Counted from the first letter of the stretch, positions 43,572 to 52,719 are shown. The stretch: 64,000 nucleotides of DNA from an uncultured Prevotellaceae bacterium (GCA_902771155.1 CACXVS010000026.1:8751-72750), one strand, 5' to 3'. The notes: generated by a model not told the origin, from the sequence alone. Made by a program: numbers and translations.

Positions 43572-44120
43572 TTAATCATAGAGATCGTCTTGTCTGAAGA
43601 TGTCAGAACCATCTGAGATGGTATTGAAATAGATTGTACTGAGTTTGCCTTCAGGAATTGTATATGAGCGTTCTTTGGTCTGTTTGTCGTTGATATACCC
43701 CCTGATGGTTATCTCTAAAGGATCGTCACCAACACTTCTGGCAATATACATCGTCACACCAAATGAGATGCAGTCGTCTTTTGTATAGTACAAGCACGAC
43801 TCTGTCTTGCTGACTTCAATGCCTTGCGCTCTTCTTGTAGGCATAAGATTTCCATTATAATCGAAAATGTCGGTTTCGTCGGTCAATGTTTTAAAGGCAA
43901 AAAAATACATCCCGCGATCCTTTTTGGGGGTGTAGTCGCGAGAGAAATCGATTTCAAGCCGGTGGACACCCTTTCTGGAAGAACGATTACCGGGAGTGTC
44001 CCCGCCATCCAGAGTATCATCATCACTATCGCCACCTCCACAGGCCGACATAGAAAAACACATAGCGACTGCAGCCAAAGCAGTCATCACTCTACACAAA
44101 AAATACTTTGTACGTTTCAT
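43572..44120 (-). CDS. Lipoprotein of unknown function
   Basis: A 182-residue lipoprotein (lipobox SMSAC, Cys27 in VAMCFSMSACGGGDSDDD). After a Gly/Asp-rich spacer comes a beta-rich domain (SRKGVHRLEIDFSRDYTPKK, YYTKDDCISFGVTMYIAR, EITIRGYINDKQ). It is the last gene of the minus-strand operon with two membrane proteins, about 38 bp behind the zinc-ribbon gene, and its Gly/Asp spacer resembles surface-tethered Bacteroidota lipoproteins. I do not recognise the family. Confidence 0.72.
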   Translation of the reverse strand: MKRTKYFLCRVMTALAAVAMCFSMSACGGGDSDDDTLDGGDTPGNRSSRKGVHRLEIDFSRDYTPKKDRGMYFFAFKTLTDETDIFDYNGNLMPTRRAQGIEVSKTESCLYYTKDDCISFGVTMYIARSVGDDPLEITIRGYINDKQTKERSYTIPEGKLSTIYFNTISDGSDIFRQDDLYD

Positions 44121-44158
44121 AACTTAATTAAATTGATTATTATAAAGGTTATTGTTTG

Positions 44159-44929
44159 TTACTCTTCTTCATGCCCCTGTTCATTGTCGCTAAAGATAAC
44201 ATTATAGGGGAAGACATTGTCACTCGTTTTGTGATACATGGTTACCATAGGAAAACTGGTATTAGCGTTTGCATATGTTTCAATCGTATCCCCATCAGGA
44301 TTTTCATCTTCGTCAACTTTCTCGTAAAGCAAGCCTACCAAAGAGTTCCTGACTTCGTTAAACACCTTTTCTTCAAATAGAACGAGGGCTACGTCCTTAT
44401 CGGTTCTCGACAACATGACCAGACTACTTGTTGGCTTTGCTCCCTCTAGTGTGCCTTCTTCTGCATCGTACGAGCAACCTCTGGTCCAGTAGTCGATGTC
44501 ATCGTCCGATCCACTTTCTTCATACTGTAATGCCTGAAAGAAGGCATTCTTCATCTCCCTGTCCTTATACAAGTTGATGCACATGGAGATATGAGATGAT
44601 ACGACGAGATTGGAAACCGGTTTGCCAGATCTGGCAACCGACTCCTTGGCAGGTTCCATCCTGAGTTCTTCAACAGATGGTCTTGGAATATAATGCCATA
44701 AGAGCACTCCCGCTATCAGGATAATCAGACCGCATCCGCCTACCAACAGTAGCCTTTTCGTTCCAGGAGCCATCGGCTTGCGCTCCTTTTCTACCACTTC
44801 CTCCGTGGGCTCAGAATAGACTGACGGACTCACTTGGCCTTGACAATACGGACAATATTCCATATCTGCAGGAATAAGGTGATTGCATTCCCTGCACCGC
44901 TTAACAGGTTTAAAATCTAATATTGTCAT
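44159..44929 (-). CDS. Zinc-ribbon membrane protein
   Basis: A 256-residue protein. The N-terminus carries a zinc ribbon (CRECNHLIPADMEYCPYCQG, four cysteines at residues ~12-31). A linker with basic residues and one membrane helix (about 60-80, LLLVGGCGLIILIAGVLLW) lead to a periplasmic domain (about 85-256) with acidic patches. In such double-domain proteins the zinc ribbon stays in the cytoplasm. It overlaps the preceding membrane-protein gene by 4 bp (44926-44929), so they are coupled. I do not recognise the family beyond this layout. Confidence 0.78.
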   Translation of the reverse strand: MTILDFKPVKRCRECNHLIPADMEYCPYCQGQVSPSVYSEPTEEVVEKERKPMAPGTKRLLLVGGCGLIILIAGVLLWHYIPRPSVEELRMEPAKESVARSGKPVSNLVVSSHISMCINLYKDREMKNAFFQALQYEESGSDDDIDYWTRGCSYDAEEGTLEGAKPTSSLVMLSRTDKDVALVLFEEKVFNEVRNSLVGLLYEKVDEDENPDGDTIETYANANTSFPMVTMYHKTSDNVFPYNVIFSDNEQGHEEE

Positions 44930-45594
44930 ACCGTATCATTACTACTTTTCATGGTTGCGGCCCTATGGATATCACCAAGATCCCTCACGTCGTTGGCTAT
45001 CTGAGCACTTATCTTGATACTTTCGCTGATGAAATGCGAGATCAGTACAATCACGAAACCGATAAATATGTTCACTAAGATGAATGCCGCCAGTGCCAAC
45101 AAAGAAATGAATATCGTCTGCATGATATTATTGCCAAACAGATCCAGATATTCAAACCCCGTAAGCAGTCCCCATATATATAAGAGGATGCCTCCTATTG
45201 ACGGAACGATGCCGATATATACGCCCAGCGACTCGCCCAGGCTCTGATTCAGGTGAGCCCATAAAGGCAGGGCTACAATCTGGTCGCCCACTCTTACAGC
45301 CTGGTTAATCTTCTTGCAACGATTCTTCCAGAAAAAGTACATGATGATAGCCGCAATCACAACGACGGCAAGGAAGATGAGGCAGAACAGGTAAGCCGTG
45401 AACTTTGACCACCCCGACATGTACTTGAATAAACCCTCGTCAGACAATTCAAAAATGAAATACACTAAGATAAATGGAGGGATAAACGAAAGGTAAGCGA
45501 ATACCATGTAAATCCACTTCATCGGAGAAATGAAGAAACTTCCATTGTCAATCCAAGACAAAAGCCTTTCTAAGTTAATACGAATTGTTTTCAT
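44926..45594 (-). CDS. Four-helix membrane protein of unknown function
   Basis: A 222-residue protein with about four membrane helices (about 28-50, 65-90, 120-145 and 160-190, e.g. FTAYLFCLIFLAVVVIAAII and LALAAFILVNIFIGFVIVLI). It begins the minus-strand operon and overlaps the zinc-ribbon gene by 4 bp. Such membrane proteins beside a zinc-ribbon protein often carry a DUF4282- or RDD-like role, but I see no diagnostic motif. The -7 element is TACCTTTG (plus 45621-45628), 27 bp from the start. It is divergent from the C4-dicarboxylate operon. Confidence 0.75.
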   Translation of the reverse strand: MKTIRINLERLLSWIDNGSFFISPMKWIYMVFAYLSFIPPFILVYFIFELSDEGLFKYMSGWSKFTAYLFCLIFLAVVVIAAIIMYFFWKNRCKKINQAVRVGDQIVALPLWAHLNQSLGESLGVYIGIVPSIGGILLYIWGLLTGFEYLDLFGNNIMQTIFISLLALAAFILVNIFIGFVIVLISHFISESIKISAQIANDVRDLGDIHRAATMKSSNDTV

Positions 45595-45681
45595 TATTTA
45601 ATTGAATTAGTAAGATGATGCAAAGGTACGAAATAATTTCTGATTGGCGACAGGATTTACGGATTTTTTTTCGATGAAATA

Positions 45682-45713
45682 TTTGGTACTTTCAAAAAAA
45701 AACACTATCTTTG
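45682..45713 (+). promoter_or_regulatory. Promoter of the asparagine/aspartate operon
   Basis: TTTG (45682-45685), 20 bp, TATCTTTG (45706-45713). The transporter gene starts at 45762. Confidence 0.8.
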
Positions 45714-45761
45714 CAAATCGACTGATAACTCGAAATAAAACTATTTATAAACAAACAATCT

Positions 45762-47108
45762 ATGGTAACATTCTTGGTTCTTTTCCAATTGTTTATTGTA
45801 TTGGCTCTGATCTTTATTGGTGCCAGAGTTGGAGGCATCGGACTTGGTATCTACGGTATGGTAGGTGTCTTCATCCTTGTCTTCATCTTCGGCATGCATC
45901 CAGGCAAATTGCCCATCGATGTGATGCTGATTATTGCCTCGGTGATTACGGCAACAGCTGCACTGCAGGCTGCTGGTGGTTTGGACTACCTGGTAGGCTT
46001 GGCAGCTAAGTTCCTGCGTAAGCACCCCACTCACATTACTTACTATGGTCCGCTCACCACCTGGCTCTTCTGTCTCGTGGCAGGTACGGCCCATACCTCT
46101 TATTCCTTGTTGCCCATTATCTCTGAGATTGCCAAGAACTCCAAGATCCGCCCTGAGCGCCCCATGACGGTGGCCACGATTTCCGCCTCGTTGGGTATCA
46201 CCGGCTCGCCCATGTCGGCTGCTACGGCTGCAGTGATCTCTACCGACCTGCTGGGTGGAAGAGGCGTCGAGCTGAAGGACATCCTCCTCGTTTGTATCCC
46301 AGCTTCGCTGATTGCCATTCTTGTGTCTGCATTCGTTCAGAACCGTGTAGGCAAGGAATTGGAAGACGATCCTGAGTACCAGCGTCGTGTGCGCGAGGGA
46401 CTAATCGATCCTGAGGCTGAGGCTAAGGCCATGTCAGAGATGGAGCAGAGTCCGAATCCCCGTGCTAAGTGGAGTGTGCTGGCGTTCCTCCTGGGTGTGG
46501 TCCTCGTGGTCATCTTCGGCAGTGTGCCATCCCTGCGTCCTTCGTTCGAGGCCGACGGTGTGGTCACCCAGCTCTCGATGCCTGAGACGATCGAGATCCT
46601 GATGATGTCGATTGCGGCCCTCATCCTGATTGTGGGTAAGGCGAGCGTGAAGAAAGCCGTTAGCGGCAACATCTTTGGTGCCGGTATGAATGCCATGATC
46701 TCTATCTTTGGTATCGCATGGATGGGCGACACCTTCTTCAATGGCAACATCGAGTTCTTCAAGAGTCATATCGCAGACATCGTGACTCAGTATCCGTTCC
46801 TCTTCTCCGTGGCCTTGTTTATCATGAGTATCATGCTATTCTCACAGGCTGCTACTGTGCGCACCCTCTTCCCGTTGGGTATCGGCCTGGGCATCTCGCC
46901 ATTGGCACTCGTGGCTATGTTCCCTGCCGTGAATGGCTATTTCTTCATTCCCAACTATCCGACGGAGGTGGCTGCTATCAACTTCGACACTACCGGAACG
47001 ACGCGTATCGGCAAGTACGTGCTCAACCACTCGTTCCAACTCTCTGGTTTTATCACAACCTTTGTCAGCATTGGCATCGGTTATCTGATTATCACATTTC
47101 TTTACTAA
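45762..47108 (+). CDS. Anaerobic C4-dicarboxylate transporter (DcuA/DcuB family)
   Basis: A 448-residue inner-membrane carrier that exchanges aspartate, fumarate, malate and succinate during anaerobic growth. About ten to twelve helices are visible. TYYGPLTTWLFCLVAGTAHTSYSLLPIISEIA and ASLGITGSPMSAATAAV are strongly conserved in Dcu carriers, and the C-terminal region with FPLGIGLGISPLALVAMFP is also typical. The operon continues with asparaginase, porin and aspartase, so import of aspartate or export of succinate fits its use. DcuA and DcuB cannot be separated safely from the sequence. Confidence 0.93.
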   Translation: MVTFLVLFQLFIVLALIFIGARVGGIGLGIYGMVGVFILVFIFGMHPGKLPIDVMLIIASVITATAALQAAGGLDYLVGLAAKFLRKHPTHITYYGPLTTWLFCLVAGTAHTSYSLLPIISEIAKNSKIRPERPMTVATISASLGITGSPMSAATAAVISTDLLGGRGVELKDILLVCIPASLIAILVSAFVQNRVGKELEDDPEYQRRVREGLIDPEAEAKAMSEMEQSPNPRAKWSVLAFLLGVVLVVIFGSVPSLRPSFEADGVVTQLSMPETIEILMMSIAALILIVGKASVKKAVSGNIFGAGMNAMISIFGIAWMGDTFFNGNIEFFKSHIADIVTQYPFLFSVALFIMSIMLFSQAATVRTLFPLGIGLGISPLALVAMFPAVNGYFFIPNYPTEVAAINFDTTGTTRIGKYVLNHSFQLSGFITTFVSIGIGYLIITFLY

Positions 47109-47147
47109 CAACAAACTATTATTCACATTCTAAAAACCCCAACAATT

Positions 47148-48197
47148 ATGAAAACAATGCGTAATGTATTAATGCTTTTGGCACTGTTGGTATCAGTTAA
47201 CATCATTGCTAAACCAAAGATCCGCATCATCGCTACTGGCGGTACTATCGCCGGTGTCAGTGCATCGTCAACCTCTTCTAGTTACAGTGCAGGACAAGTA
47301 GGTATCCAGACACTGATCGACGCCGTTCCCCAGATGCTGTTTCTGGCCGACGTGAGCGGTGAACAGCTCGTGAACATCGGTTCTCAGGACATGAACGACC
47401 AGGTATGGCTGAAGCTGTCCAAGCGCGTCAACCAGTTGCTGAACGAGGAGGGCTACGACGGCGTGGTCATCACCCACGGCACGGATACGATGGAAGAGAC
47501 AGCCTACTTCCTGAATCTCACCGTGAAGAGCGACAAGCCCGTAGTGTTGGCAGGTTCCATGCGCCCTTCAACAGCCATCAGCGCCGACGGTCCTGCTAAC
47601 CTCTACAATGCCGTGGCTGCAGCCGTTTCGCCTGCTGTTAAGGGAATGGGCGTACTCTGCTGCATGAACAACCAGCTGCTCGATGCCAAGACAGTCATCA
47701 AGACCCACACCATCGACTGCGACACCTTCGAGGGCGGTCCTTCGGGCATCATCGGTTACATCTACAATGGCGAGGCCCATATGCTTCAGACTCCCAATAA
47801 TATTCACACCACGAAGTCGGAGTTCGACGTAACCAATCTTGACAGACTTCCTAACGTAGGTATCGTTTACGGCTATGCCAATGCCTCTCCGCTGCCCATG
47901 CAGGCCTTCGTCGATGCCAAGTTCGACGGTATCGTGCTGGCCGGTGTAGGCGACGGTAATTTCTACAAGGACGTGTTCGATGTGGCCGTCAAGGCTCAGG
48001 AGAGCGGTATCCAGATTGTACGCTCTTCACGTTGCCCGACCGGTCCTACCTGTCTGAACAGTGAGGTCGATGATGCCAAGTATCATTTCGTGGCTTCCCT
48101 CGACCTTAATCCCCAGAAAGCCCGCGTGCTGCTGATGCTGGCCCTTACCAAGACCCACGACTGGAATCAGATTCAGGAGTACTTTAAGAAATACTAA
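47148..48197 (+). CDS. ansB: Type II L-asparaginase, exported
   Basis: A 349-residue periplasmic enzyme that hydrolyses asparagine to aspartate and ammonia. A signal peptide (MKTMRNVLMLLALLVSVNIIA) precedes the catalytic part. The two active-site motifs are IIATGGTIAGVS (Thr) and ITHGTDTMEETAYFL (Thr-Asp with Lys in the next part). The rest, including VVLAGSMRPSTAISADGPANLYNAV, is intact. The product aspartate is the substrate of the aspA gene 1.2 kb downstream. It follows the transporter by 39 bp. Confidence 0.96.
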   Translation: MKTMRNVLMLLALLVSVNIIAKPKIRIIATGGTIAGVSASSTSSSYSAGQVGIQTLIDAVPQMLFLADVSGEQLVNIGSQDMNDQVWLKLSKRVNQLLNEEGYDGVVITHGTDTMEETAYFLNLTVKSDKPVVLAGSMRPSTAISADGPANLYNAVAAAVSPAVKGMGVLCCMNNQLLDAKTVIKTHTIDCDTFEGGPSGIIGYIYNGEAHMLQTPNNIHTTKSEFDVTNLDRLPNVGIVYGYANASPLPMQAFVDAKFDGIVLAGVGDGNFYKDVFDVAVKAQESGIQIVRSSRCPTGPTCLNSEVDDAKYHFVASLDLNPQKARVLLMLALTKTHDWNQIQEYFKKY

Positions 48198-48209
48198 TGT
48201 GAGGTTATT

Positions 48210-49382
48210 ATGATGAAGAAGTCACTATTATTCGGAATGATGCTGTGCATGGCGCTGACGGCGAATGCCCAGCAAGACAAGATGGCCGCAGCAGGAGAGG
48301 AGTCACTGTTCGAGAAGGTCACGAAGATACAGAAGAAGCAGGATAATTTCCATTTCCTGCTGAACCTCAACAACAGTTTCGACGTCAATCAGGGCGACGG
48401 TGAATTCCAGAGCGCCAAGTTCAATATGCGTCAGATCCGTATCGAGGCCAAGGGAAACATCAACGACACCTTCTCCTTCCGCTGGCGTCAGCGTTTGAAC
48501 CGCAACAACTCGCCCGCTCCCGACGGCATCGACAACATGCCCACATCGTCTATCGACGTAGCTGGTATCGGCATTAAGACGAGCGATGTGTTCTCCATGT
48601 TCCTCGGTAAGCAGTGTGCTGCATACGGAGGTATCGAGTTCGACCTCAACCCTATTGAGATCTACGAATACTCCGACATGGTCGATTATATGAGCAACTT
48701 CCTCACAGGTGCCAACTTCCAGTTCCAGCTGAATCCCGACCACCAGTTGCAGTTGCAGGTACTCGACAGCCGTAGTGCCAGTATGGACGACATGTATGGC
48801 GTGGGCTATGAACAGTCGAAGGTGCCCCTGCTTTACACCGTCAACTGGAACGGCAGTTTCGGTGGCGTGTTCAATACGCGCTGGAGCTACTCTGTCATGA
48901 GTCAGGCCAAGGGCTATCAGAGCCATTACATTGCTCTGGGCAACGAGCTCAATCTCGACCGGTTCAATGCCTTCTTCGACGTGATGTATATGCGTGAGGG
49001 TATCGACCGCGAGGGTATCGTCACCGGTATCGTCGGTCCCAAGTCCGATCAAGGTCATCAGAACGATGCAGAGTATCTCTCGTTTGTCCTGAAGGCACAG
49101 TACCGCTTCACCCCCCAGTGGAACGTCTTTGTCAAGGGCATGCTTGAGAACGAAGGACTCTCCAAGGGAACCTCCGACCTCGAGAAAGGCAAGTATCGCA
49201 CCGCCTACGGCTATCTCGCAGGCATCGAGTATTATCCCCTGAAGAACAGCAACCTGCACTTCTTCCTTACCTACGTTGGTCGCCACTACACTTACACCGA
49301 CCGAGCCAAGCGCTTCGGCTGCGATGATTACAGTACCAACCGCATCTCCCTGGGATACATCTGGCAGCTGCCGATGTTCTAA
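48210..49382 (+). CDS. Porin of the phosphate-selective OprO/OprP type
   Basis: A 390-residue outer-membrane protein with signal peptide (MMKKSLLFGMMLCMALTANAQ). Early segments such as FNMRQIRIEAKGNINDTFSFRWRQRL, then long alternating strands, and the end NRISLGYIWQLPMF with a terminal Phe, fit a 16-18-stranded barrel. Such barrels let small anions through, and here the substrate may be asparagine, aspartate or dicarboxylates. Placement between asparaginase and aspartase supports that; no motif proves it. The start could be the second Met (48213). Confidence 0.82.
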   Translation: MMKKSLLFGMMLCMALTANAQQDKMAAAGEESLFEKVTKIQKKQDNFHFLLNLNNSFDVNQGDGEFQSAKFNMRQIRIEAKGNINDTFSFRWRQRLNRNNSPAPDGIDNMPTSSIDVAGIGIKTSDVFSMFLGKQCAAYGGIEFDLNPIEIYEYSDMVDYMSNFLTGANFQFQLNPDHQLQLQVLDSRSASMDDMYGVGYEQSKVPLLYTVNWNGSFGGVFNTRWSYSVMSQAKGYQSHYIALGNELNLDRFNAFFDVMYMREGIDREGIVTGIVGPKSDQGHQNDAEYLSFVLKAQYRFTPQWNVFVKGMLENEGLSKGTSDLEKGKYRTAYGYLAGIEYYPLKNSNLHFFLTYVGRHYTYTDRAKRFGCDDYSTNRISLGYIWQLPMF

Positions 49383-49417
49383 TAATCTTAAACAGTTAAA
49401 TTTAATTTAAAAAAAAT

Positions 49418-50830
49418 ATGTCAGATCAGAAATTCAGAGTAGAGTCCGACCTCTTAGGCGAACTCAAAGTTCCAGCCGACGCATTATACGGCGTACAGAC
49501 ACAGCGTGGTATCAACAACTATCACATCTCTCGCAAGACGATGTCGATGTATCCCGACTTCATCATTGCCATTGCTTACGTCAAGCTGGCAGCAGTTGAG
49601 ACCAACCACACCCTCGGCGTCATCAGCGACGAGATTGCAGGTGCCATCTCTCAGGCCTGTCGCGAAATCATCGACGGCAAGTGGCACGACAACTTCCCCA
49701 TCGACATGATGCAGGGTGGTGCAGGAACATCTGTCAACATGAATGCCAACGAGGTGATAGCCAACCGAGCCCTCGAGATTATGGGCCACGAGAAGGGCGA
49801 CTACCAGTATTGCTACCCCAACGACCACTGTAACTGCGGACAGTCCACCAACGACGTCTATCCCACCACCATCCGTCTGGCCCTGATTCGTATGAACAAG
49901 AGTCTGGTGGCGGCACTTACAGGCCTGATTAGCGCCTTCCGCTATAAGGGCGACGAGTTTAAGGACTGCATCAAGATGGGTCGCACCCAGCTGCAGGATG
50001 CCGTTCCCATGACCTCTGGTCAGGAGTTCAATGCCTATGCCAACAACCTCGAGGAGGAAATCCTGAACCTCGAGCGCAACGTGAAGCTGCTCCACGAGAT
50101 CAATATGGGAGGTACGGCCATCGGTACAGGTCTGAACGCCGTTCCCGGCTTCGCAAAGCTCTGTGCCGCCAACCTGTCTAAGCTCACAGGCGAGGCCTTT
50201 GTCAGTGCCAGCGACCTGATTGAGGCTACCCCCGATACAGGAGCCTACGTCAGCTACTCTTCAGCCCTGAAGCGCCTGGCCGTGAAACTCTCCAAGATCT
50301 GCAACGACCTCCGTCTGATGGCTTCAGGTCCCCGTTGCGGTCTCCACGAGATCAACCTGCCTGCAAAGGCCCCCGGCTCATCTATCATGCCGGGCAAGGT
50401 GAACCCCGTTATCCCCGAGGTCGTCAATCAGGTATGCTTCAAGGTGATTGGTAACGATACAGCCGTCAGCTTTGCTGCCGAAGCCGGTCAGCTGCAGCTC
50501 AACGTGATGGAGCCCGTCATCACCGAGTGCCTCATCGAGAGTCTGGTATGGCTGAAGAACGGCATCGAGACCCTCACCGAGGAGTGCGTACTGGGCATCA
50601 CCGTCAACAAGGAGCACTGTCTGGAGATGGTCAAGAACTCTATCGGTATCGTTACAGCCCTCAATCCCTACATTGGCTACAAGACCTCTTCAAAGGTAGC
50701 CAAGGAGGCCTTCGAGACCAACCGCAGTGTTTACGACATCGTGCTCGAAAAGGGTCTGATGACACAGGAGAAGCTCGACGAGGCCCTCGACCCCGCCAAG
50801 ATGCTTGCTTCTCACAAGTTCATCAAGTAA
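49418..50830 (+). CDS. aspA: Aspartate ammonia-lyase
   Basis: A 470-residue enzyme that splits aspartate to fumarate and ammonia. The signature GSSIMPGKVNP (catalytic Ser loop) lies at residues ~322-332. Conserved pieces are QGGAGTSVNMNANEV and HCNCGQSTNDVYPTTIR, then MGRTQLQDAVPMT. The fumarate can serve as electron acceptor or be reduced to succinate. With the Dcu transporter and asparaginase it forms a complete asparagine-to-fumarate route. A terminator-like hairpin follows at 50853-50889. Confidence 0.97.
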   Translation: MSDQKFRVESDLLGELKVPADALYGVQTQRGINNYHISRKTMSMYPDFIIAIAYVKLAAVETNHTLGVISDEIAGAISQACREIIDGKWHDNFPIDMMQGGAGTSVNMNANEVIANRALEIMGHEKGDYQYCYPNDHCNCGQSTNDVYPTTIRLALIRMNKSLVAALTGLISAFRYKGDEFKDCIKMGRTQLQDAVPMTSGQEFNAYANNLEEEILNLERNVKLLHEINMGGTAIGTGLNAVPGFAKLCAANLSKLTGEAFVSASDLIEATPDTGAYVSYSSALKRLAVKLSKICNDLRLMASGPRCGLHEINLPAKAPGSSIMPGKVNPVIPEVVNQVCFKVIGNDTAVSFAAEAGQLQLNVMEPVITECLIESLVWLKNGIETLTEECVLGITVNKEHCLEMVKNSIGIVTALNPYIGYKTSSKVAKEAFETNRSVYDIVLEKGLMTQEKLDEALDPAKMLASHKFIK

Positions 50831-50852
50831 ATCGTTGGAACCCTACTACATG

Positions 50853-50889
50853 CAAAGCCCCGATGACCGCAATGATCATCGGGGCTTTG
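50853..50889 (+). terminator. Terminator-like hairpin after aspA (repeat copy 1)
   Basis: CAAAGCCCCGATGA (50853-50866) pairs with TCATCGGGGCTTTG (50876-50889). A near copy with the same loop pattern (GCAAT) lies at 52196-52226. The T run behind the stem is weak. Confidence 0.7.
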
Positions 50890-50936
50890 ATCCTCTCTGC
50901 GGCACTCACCGCCCTCGGCACTAATTGCTCATCATG

Positions 50937-52100
50937 TCAATTCGACACGCCCTTTTTCATTTTCAATATCCGTCGGACGCTCTGGTTGATGCGCTCCTCG
51001 CTGATGGTGCCCTTGTCGATGGCTTCGATGACGGCATCGAAGGCCTCCACGAGATTCTTCGGACCCAGCACAATGTCAACGCCCGCCAGGATGCTGCCCA
51101 AGGCTGCCTCTGCACTGGTGTACTGCTGGGTGATGGCTCCCATCTCCATGCCGTCGGTGATGATGATGTTCTGGTAGCCCAGCTCGCCGCGCAGCTTGTC
51201 TTGCAGGATGACTGACGACATGGTGCTGGGGACATCGGAGCCCGTGACATTTGGTGCGCCGATATGGGCGGTCATGATGAGCTGGCAACCCCATTGGATG
51301 CCTGCCTTGAAGGTTACCATCTCACAATCCATCATCTCTGCCCACGTCTTCTGGGTTGATGCGTAGCCGAAGTGGGTGTCGGTCTGCGTGTCGCCGTGAC
51401 CGGGGAAGTGCTTGATGCAGCCTGTGATACCCGCATCCTTCAGGCCTTGCAGATAGCTGGTTACCATCGGTGCAGCCACCTGAGGGTCGTCGCTGAAGGC
51501 ACGGGGGCCGATGATGATGTTCTCAGGATTGGTATTCACATCGGCTACCGGCGCAAAATTGATATCAAAACCGTAGTGCTTCAGGTAGGTGCCGATGGTG
51601 TTGCCACACTCGTAGGCTTTGCTCGGGTCGCCTGTAGCCCCGATGGCTGCCATCGACTCATACTTCTTGACGTTGAAATTGGGATTGTTGGCCAGGCGCG
51701 CTATACGCCCGCCTTCCTCGTCGATACAAAGCAGGGGACTCCCGTTCAGGGCCCGTATCTGGGAGATTAGCTTCGACAGCTGTGTCTCGTCGTCGATATT
51801 CCAGGCATAGAGGATAAGTCCGCCGATGGGGTAGTTGGCGTTCACATCGCGCATGGTCTTGTTCACCTCAAGGATAGGGTTTTCCTGAAGGTCGGAATAG
51901 GCATTCCAGTGAATGGTGGTGTCGAGTGTTTCCATGCGTACGAAGAACATCTGTCCCACTTTCTCGCGCAGCGTCATCTTGGCGAGTTGCGCTTCCACCT
52001 CATCCTGCGGCACGACGGGATTGTCGTCGTTAGAGCACGAGGTAATCATCAGACCGCAAACCAAGACGGCGGTCAGCTTCCATAAAGCAAATTTTTTCAT
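50937..52100 (-). CDS. Glycoside hydrolase family 3 lipoprotein (NagZ-like)
   Basis: A 387-residue lipoprotein (MKKFALWKLTAVLVCGLMITSC, Cys22) with a GH3 barrel. The motif CIKHFPGHGDTQTDTHFG resembles the NagZ catalytic loop (KHFPGHG-D..DSH), and IIITDGMEMGAIT carries the nucleophile Asp. LLCIDEEGGRIARL and AYECGNTIGTYLKHYGFDINFAPV support it. NagZ enzymes remove N-acetylglucosamine from cell-wall fragments, and this one faces the envelope. The ATG at 52100 begins the signal peptide; the longer frame has no support. The nearby P5-like protein may also act on the wall, but no functional link is proven. Confidence 0.9.
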   Translation of the reverse strand: MKKFALWKLTAVLVCGLMITSCSNDDNPVVPQDEVEAQLAKMTLREKVGQMFFVRMETLDTTIHWNAYSDLQENPILEVNKTMRDVNANYPIGGLILYAWNIDDETQLSKLISQIRALNGSPLLCIDEEGGRIARLANNPNFNVKKYESMAAIGATGDPSKAYECGNTIGTYLKHYGFDINFAPVADVNTNPENIIIGPRAFSDDPQVAAPMVTSYLQGLKDAGITGCIKHFPGHGDTQTDTHFGYASTQKTWAEMMDCEMVTFKAGIQWGCQLIMTAHIGAPNVTGSDVPSTMSSVILQDKLRGELGYQNIIITDGMEMGAITQQYTSAEAALGSILAGVDIVLGPKNLVEAFDAVIEAIDKGTISEERINQSVRRILKMKKGVSN

Positions 52101-52124
52101 AACTGTAGTTTTAAAATGATGGTG

Positions 52125-52155
52125 CAAAGGTACACATATTCGGCAACATGGCAAA
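52125..52155 (-). promoter_or_regulatory. Promoter of the GH3 lipoprotein gene
   Basis: TACCTTTG (plus 52125-52132) and TTTG (plus 52152-52155) with a 19-bp gap on the minus strand. Confidence 0.75.
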
Positions 52156-52195
52156 GTTTTTTCCCCCCTTTTTAATTGTTTTTTGAGAGGTTTTG

Positions 52196-52226
52196 AGCCC
52201 CGATGAATGCAATAATCATCGGGGCT
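52196..52226. repeat. Palindrome, copy 2 of the AGCCCCGATGA hairpin
   Basis: AGCCCCGATGA (52196-52206) pairs with TCATCGGGGCT (52216-52226) around ATGCAATAA. The sequence closely matches the hairpin at 50853-50889. It lies 15 bp after the stop codon of the P5-like gene. Confidence 0.75.
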
Positions 52227-52240
52227 TATCATTAGATGAT

Positions 52241-52657
52241 CTAGTGGCATATGCCCCATCCTCGCAGCATGGCGAAGTAGTCCAGATTGGCGGTGCCGTT
52301 CTCCTGAATCGCCATGGCCACGCCTATCATCATCCAGCGTGAGGGCCTTTCCTTCGGGTCGCCTATCGGCTCGTCGGCGTCGATACCAGTCAGGCGGCTT
52401 ACGTTCTCGATGTACGCCCTGGTGTTGTTCTCCGACTCAGGTGCCCACCTGCTCACAATCCCCCTGATGGTGCCGAGACCATACTTAAGGTAGTAAGTCC
52501 TGGTAAGCAGGTGGAAGGCAGCCCTCCAGCCATATTCTAACGATTTGAACTGTACAAAGGCATGGTCGTTCTGCACCTCTGCCATACCCATCCACAGGTC
52601 TTTCGACCTGCGGATGTTCAATGGGTTGTTGTTCCTAATTCCTCGTGGTAACATCAT
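52241..52657 (-). CDS. Phage structural protein P5-like protein
   Basis: A 138-residue protein (MMLPRGIRNNNPLNIRRS). It matches the P5-type family found in phages and in many Bacteroidales genomes: RGIRNNNPLNIR, AFVQFKSLEYGWRAAFHLL, GTIRGIVSRWAPESENNT and YIENVSRLTGI. Such proteins are thought to bind or cut peptidoglycan. No signal peptide is found. The start is 52657 (ATG) or the next Met at 52654. The upstream leader has AATTGAA repeats. It is the last gene of the minus-strand module with the primase-helicase. Confidence 0.75.
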   Translation of the reverse strand: MMLPRGIRNNNPLNIRRSKDLWMGMAEVQNDHAFVQFKSLEYGWRAAFHLLTRTYYLKYGLGTIRGIVSRWAPESENNTRAYIENVSRLTGIDADEPIGDPKERPSRWMMIGVAMAIQENGTANLDYFAMLRGWGICH

Positions 52658-52719
52658 TTTCAATTTAATATTTTTCAATTTTATAAATGTCCAAAGTGAA
52701 TAAGTTATAACTTTATAAG

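Noticed and set aside
48303..49286. 327-codon minus-strand frame
   Set aside because: Lies inside the porin gene in the other direction; no motif.
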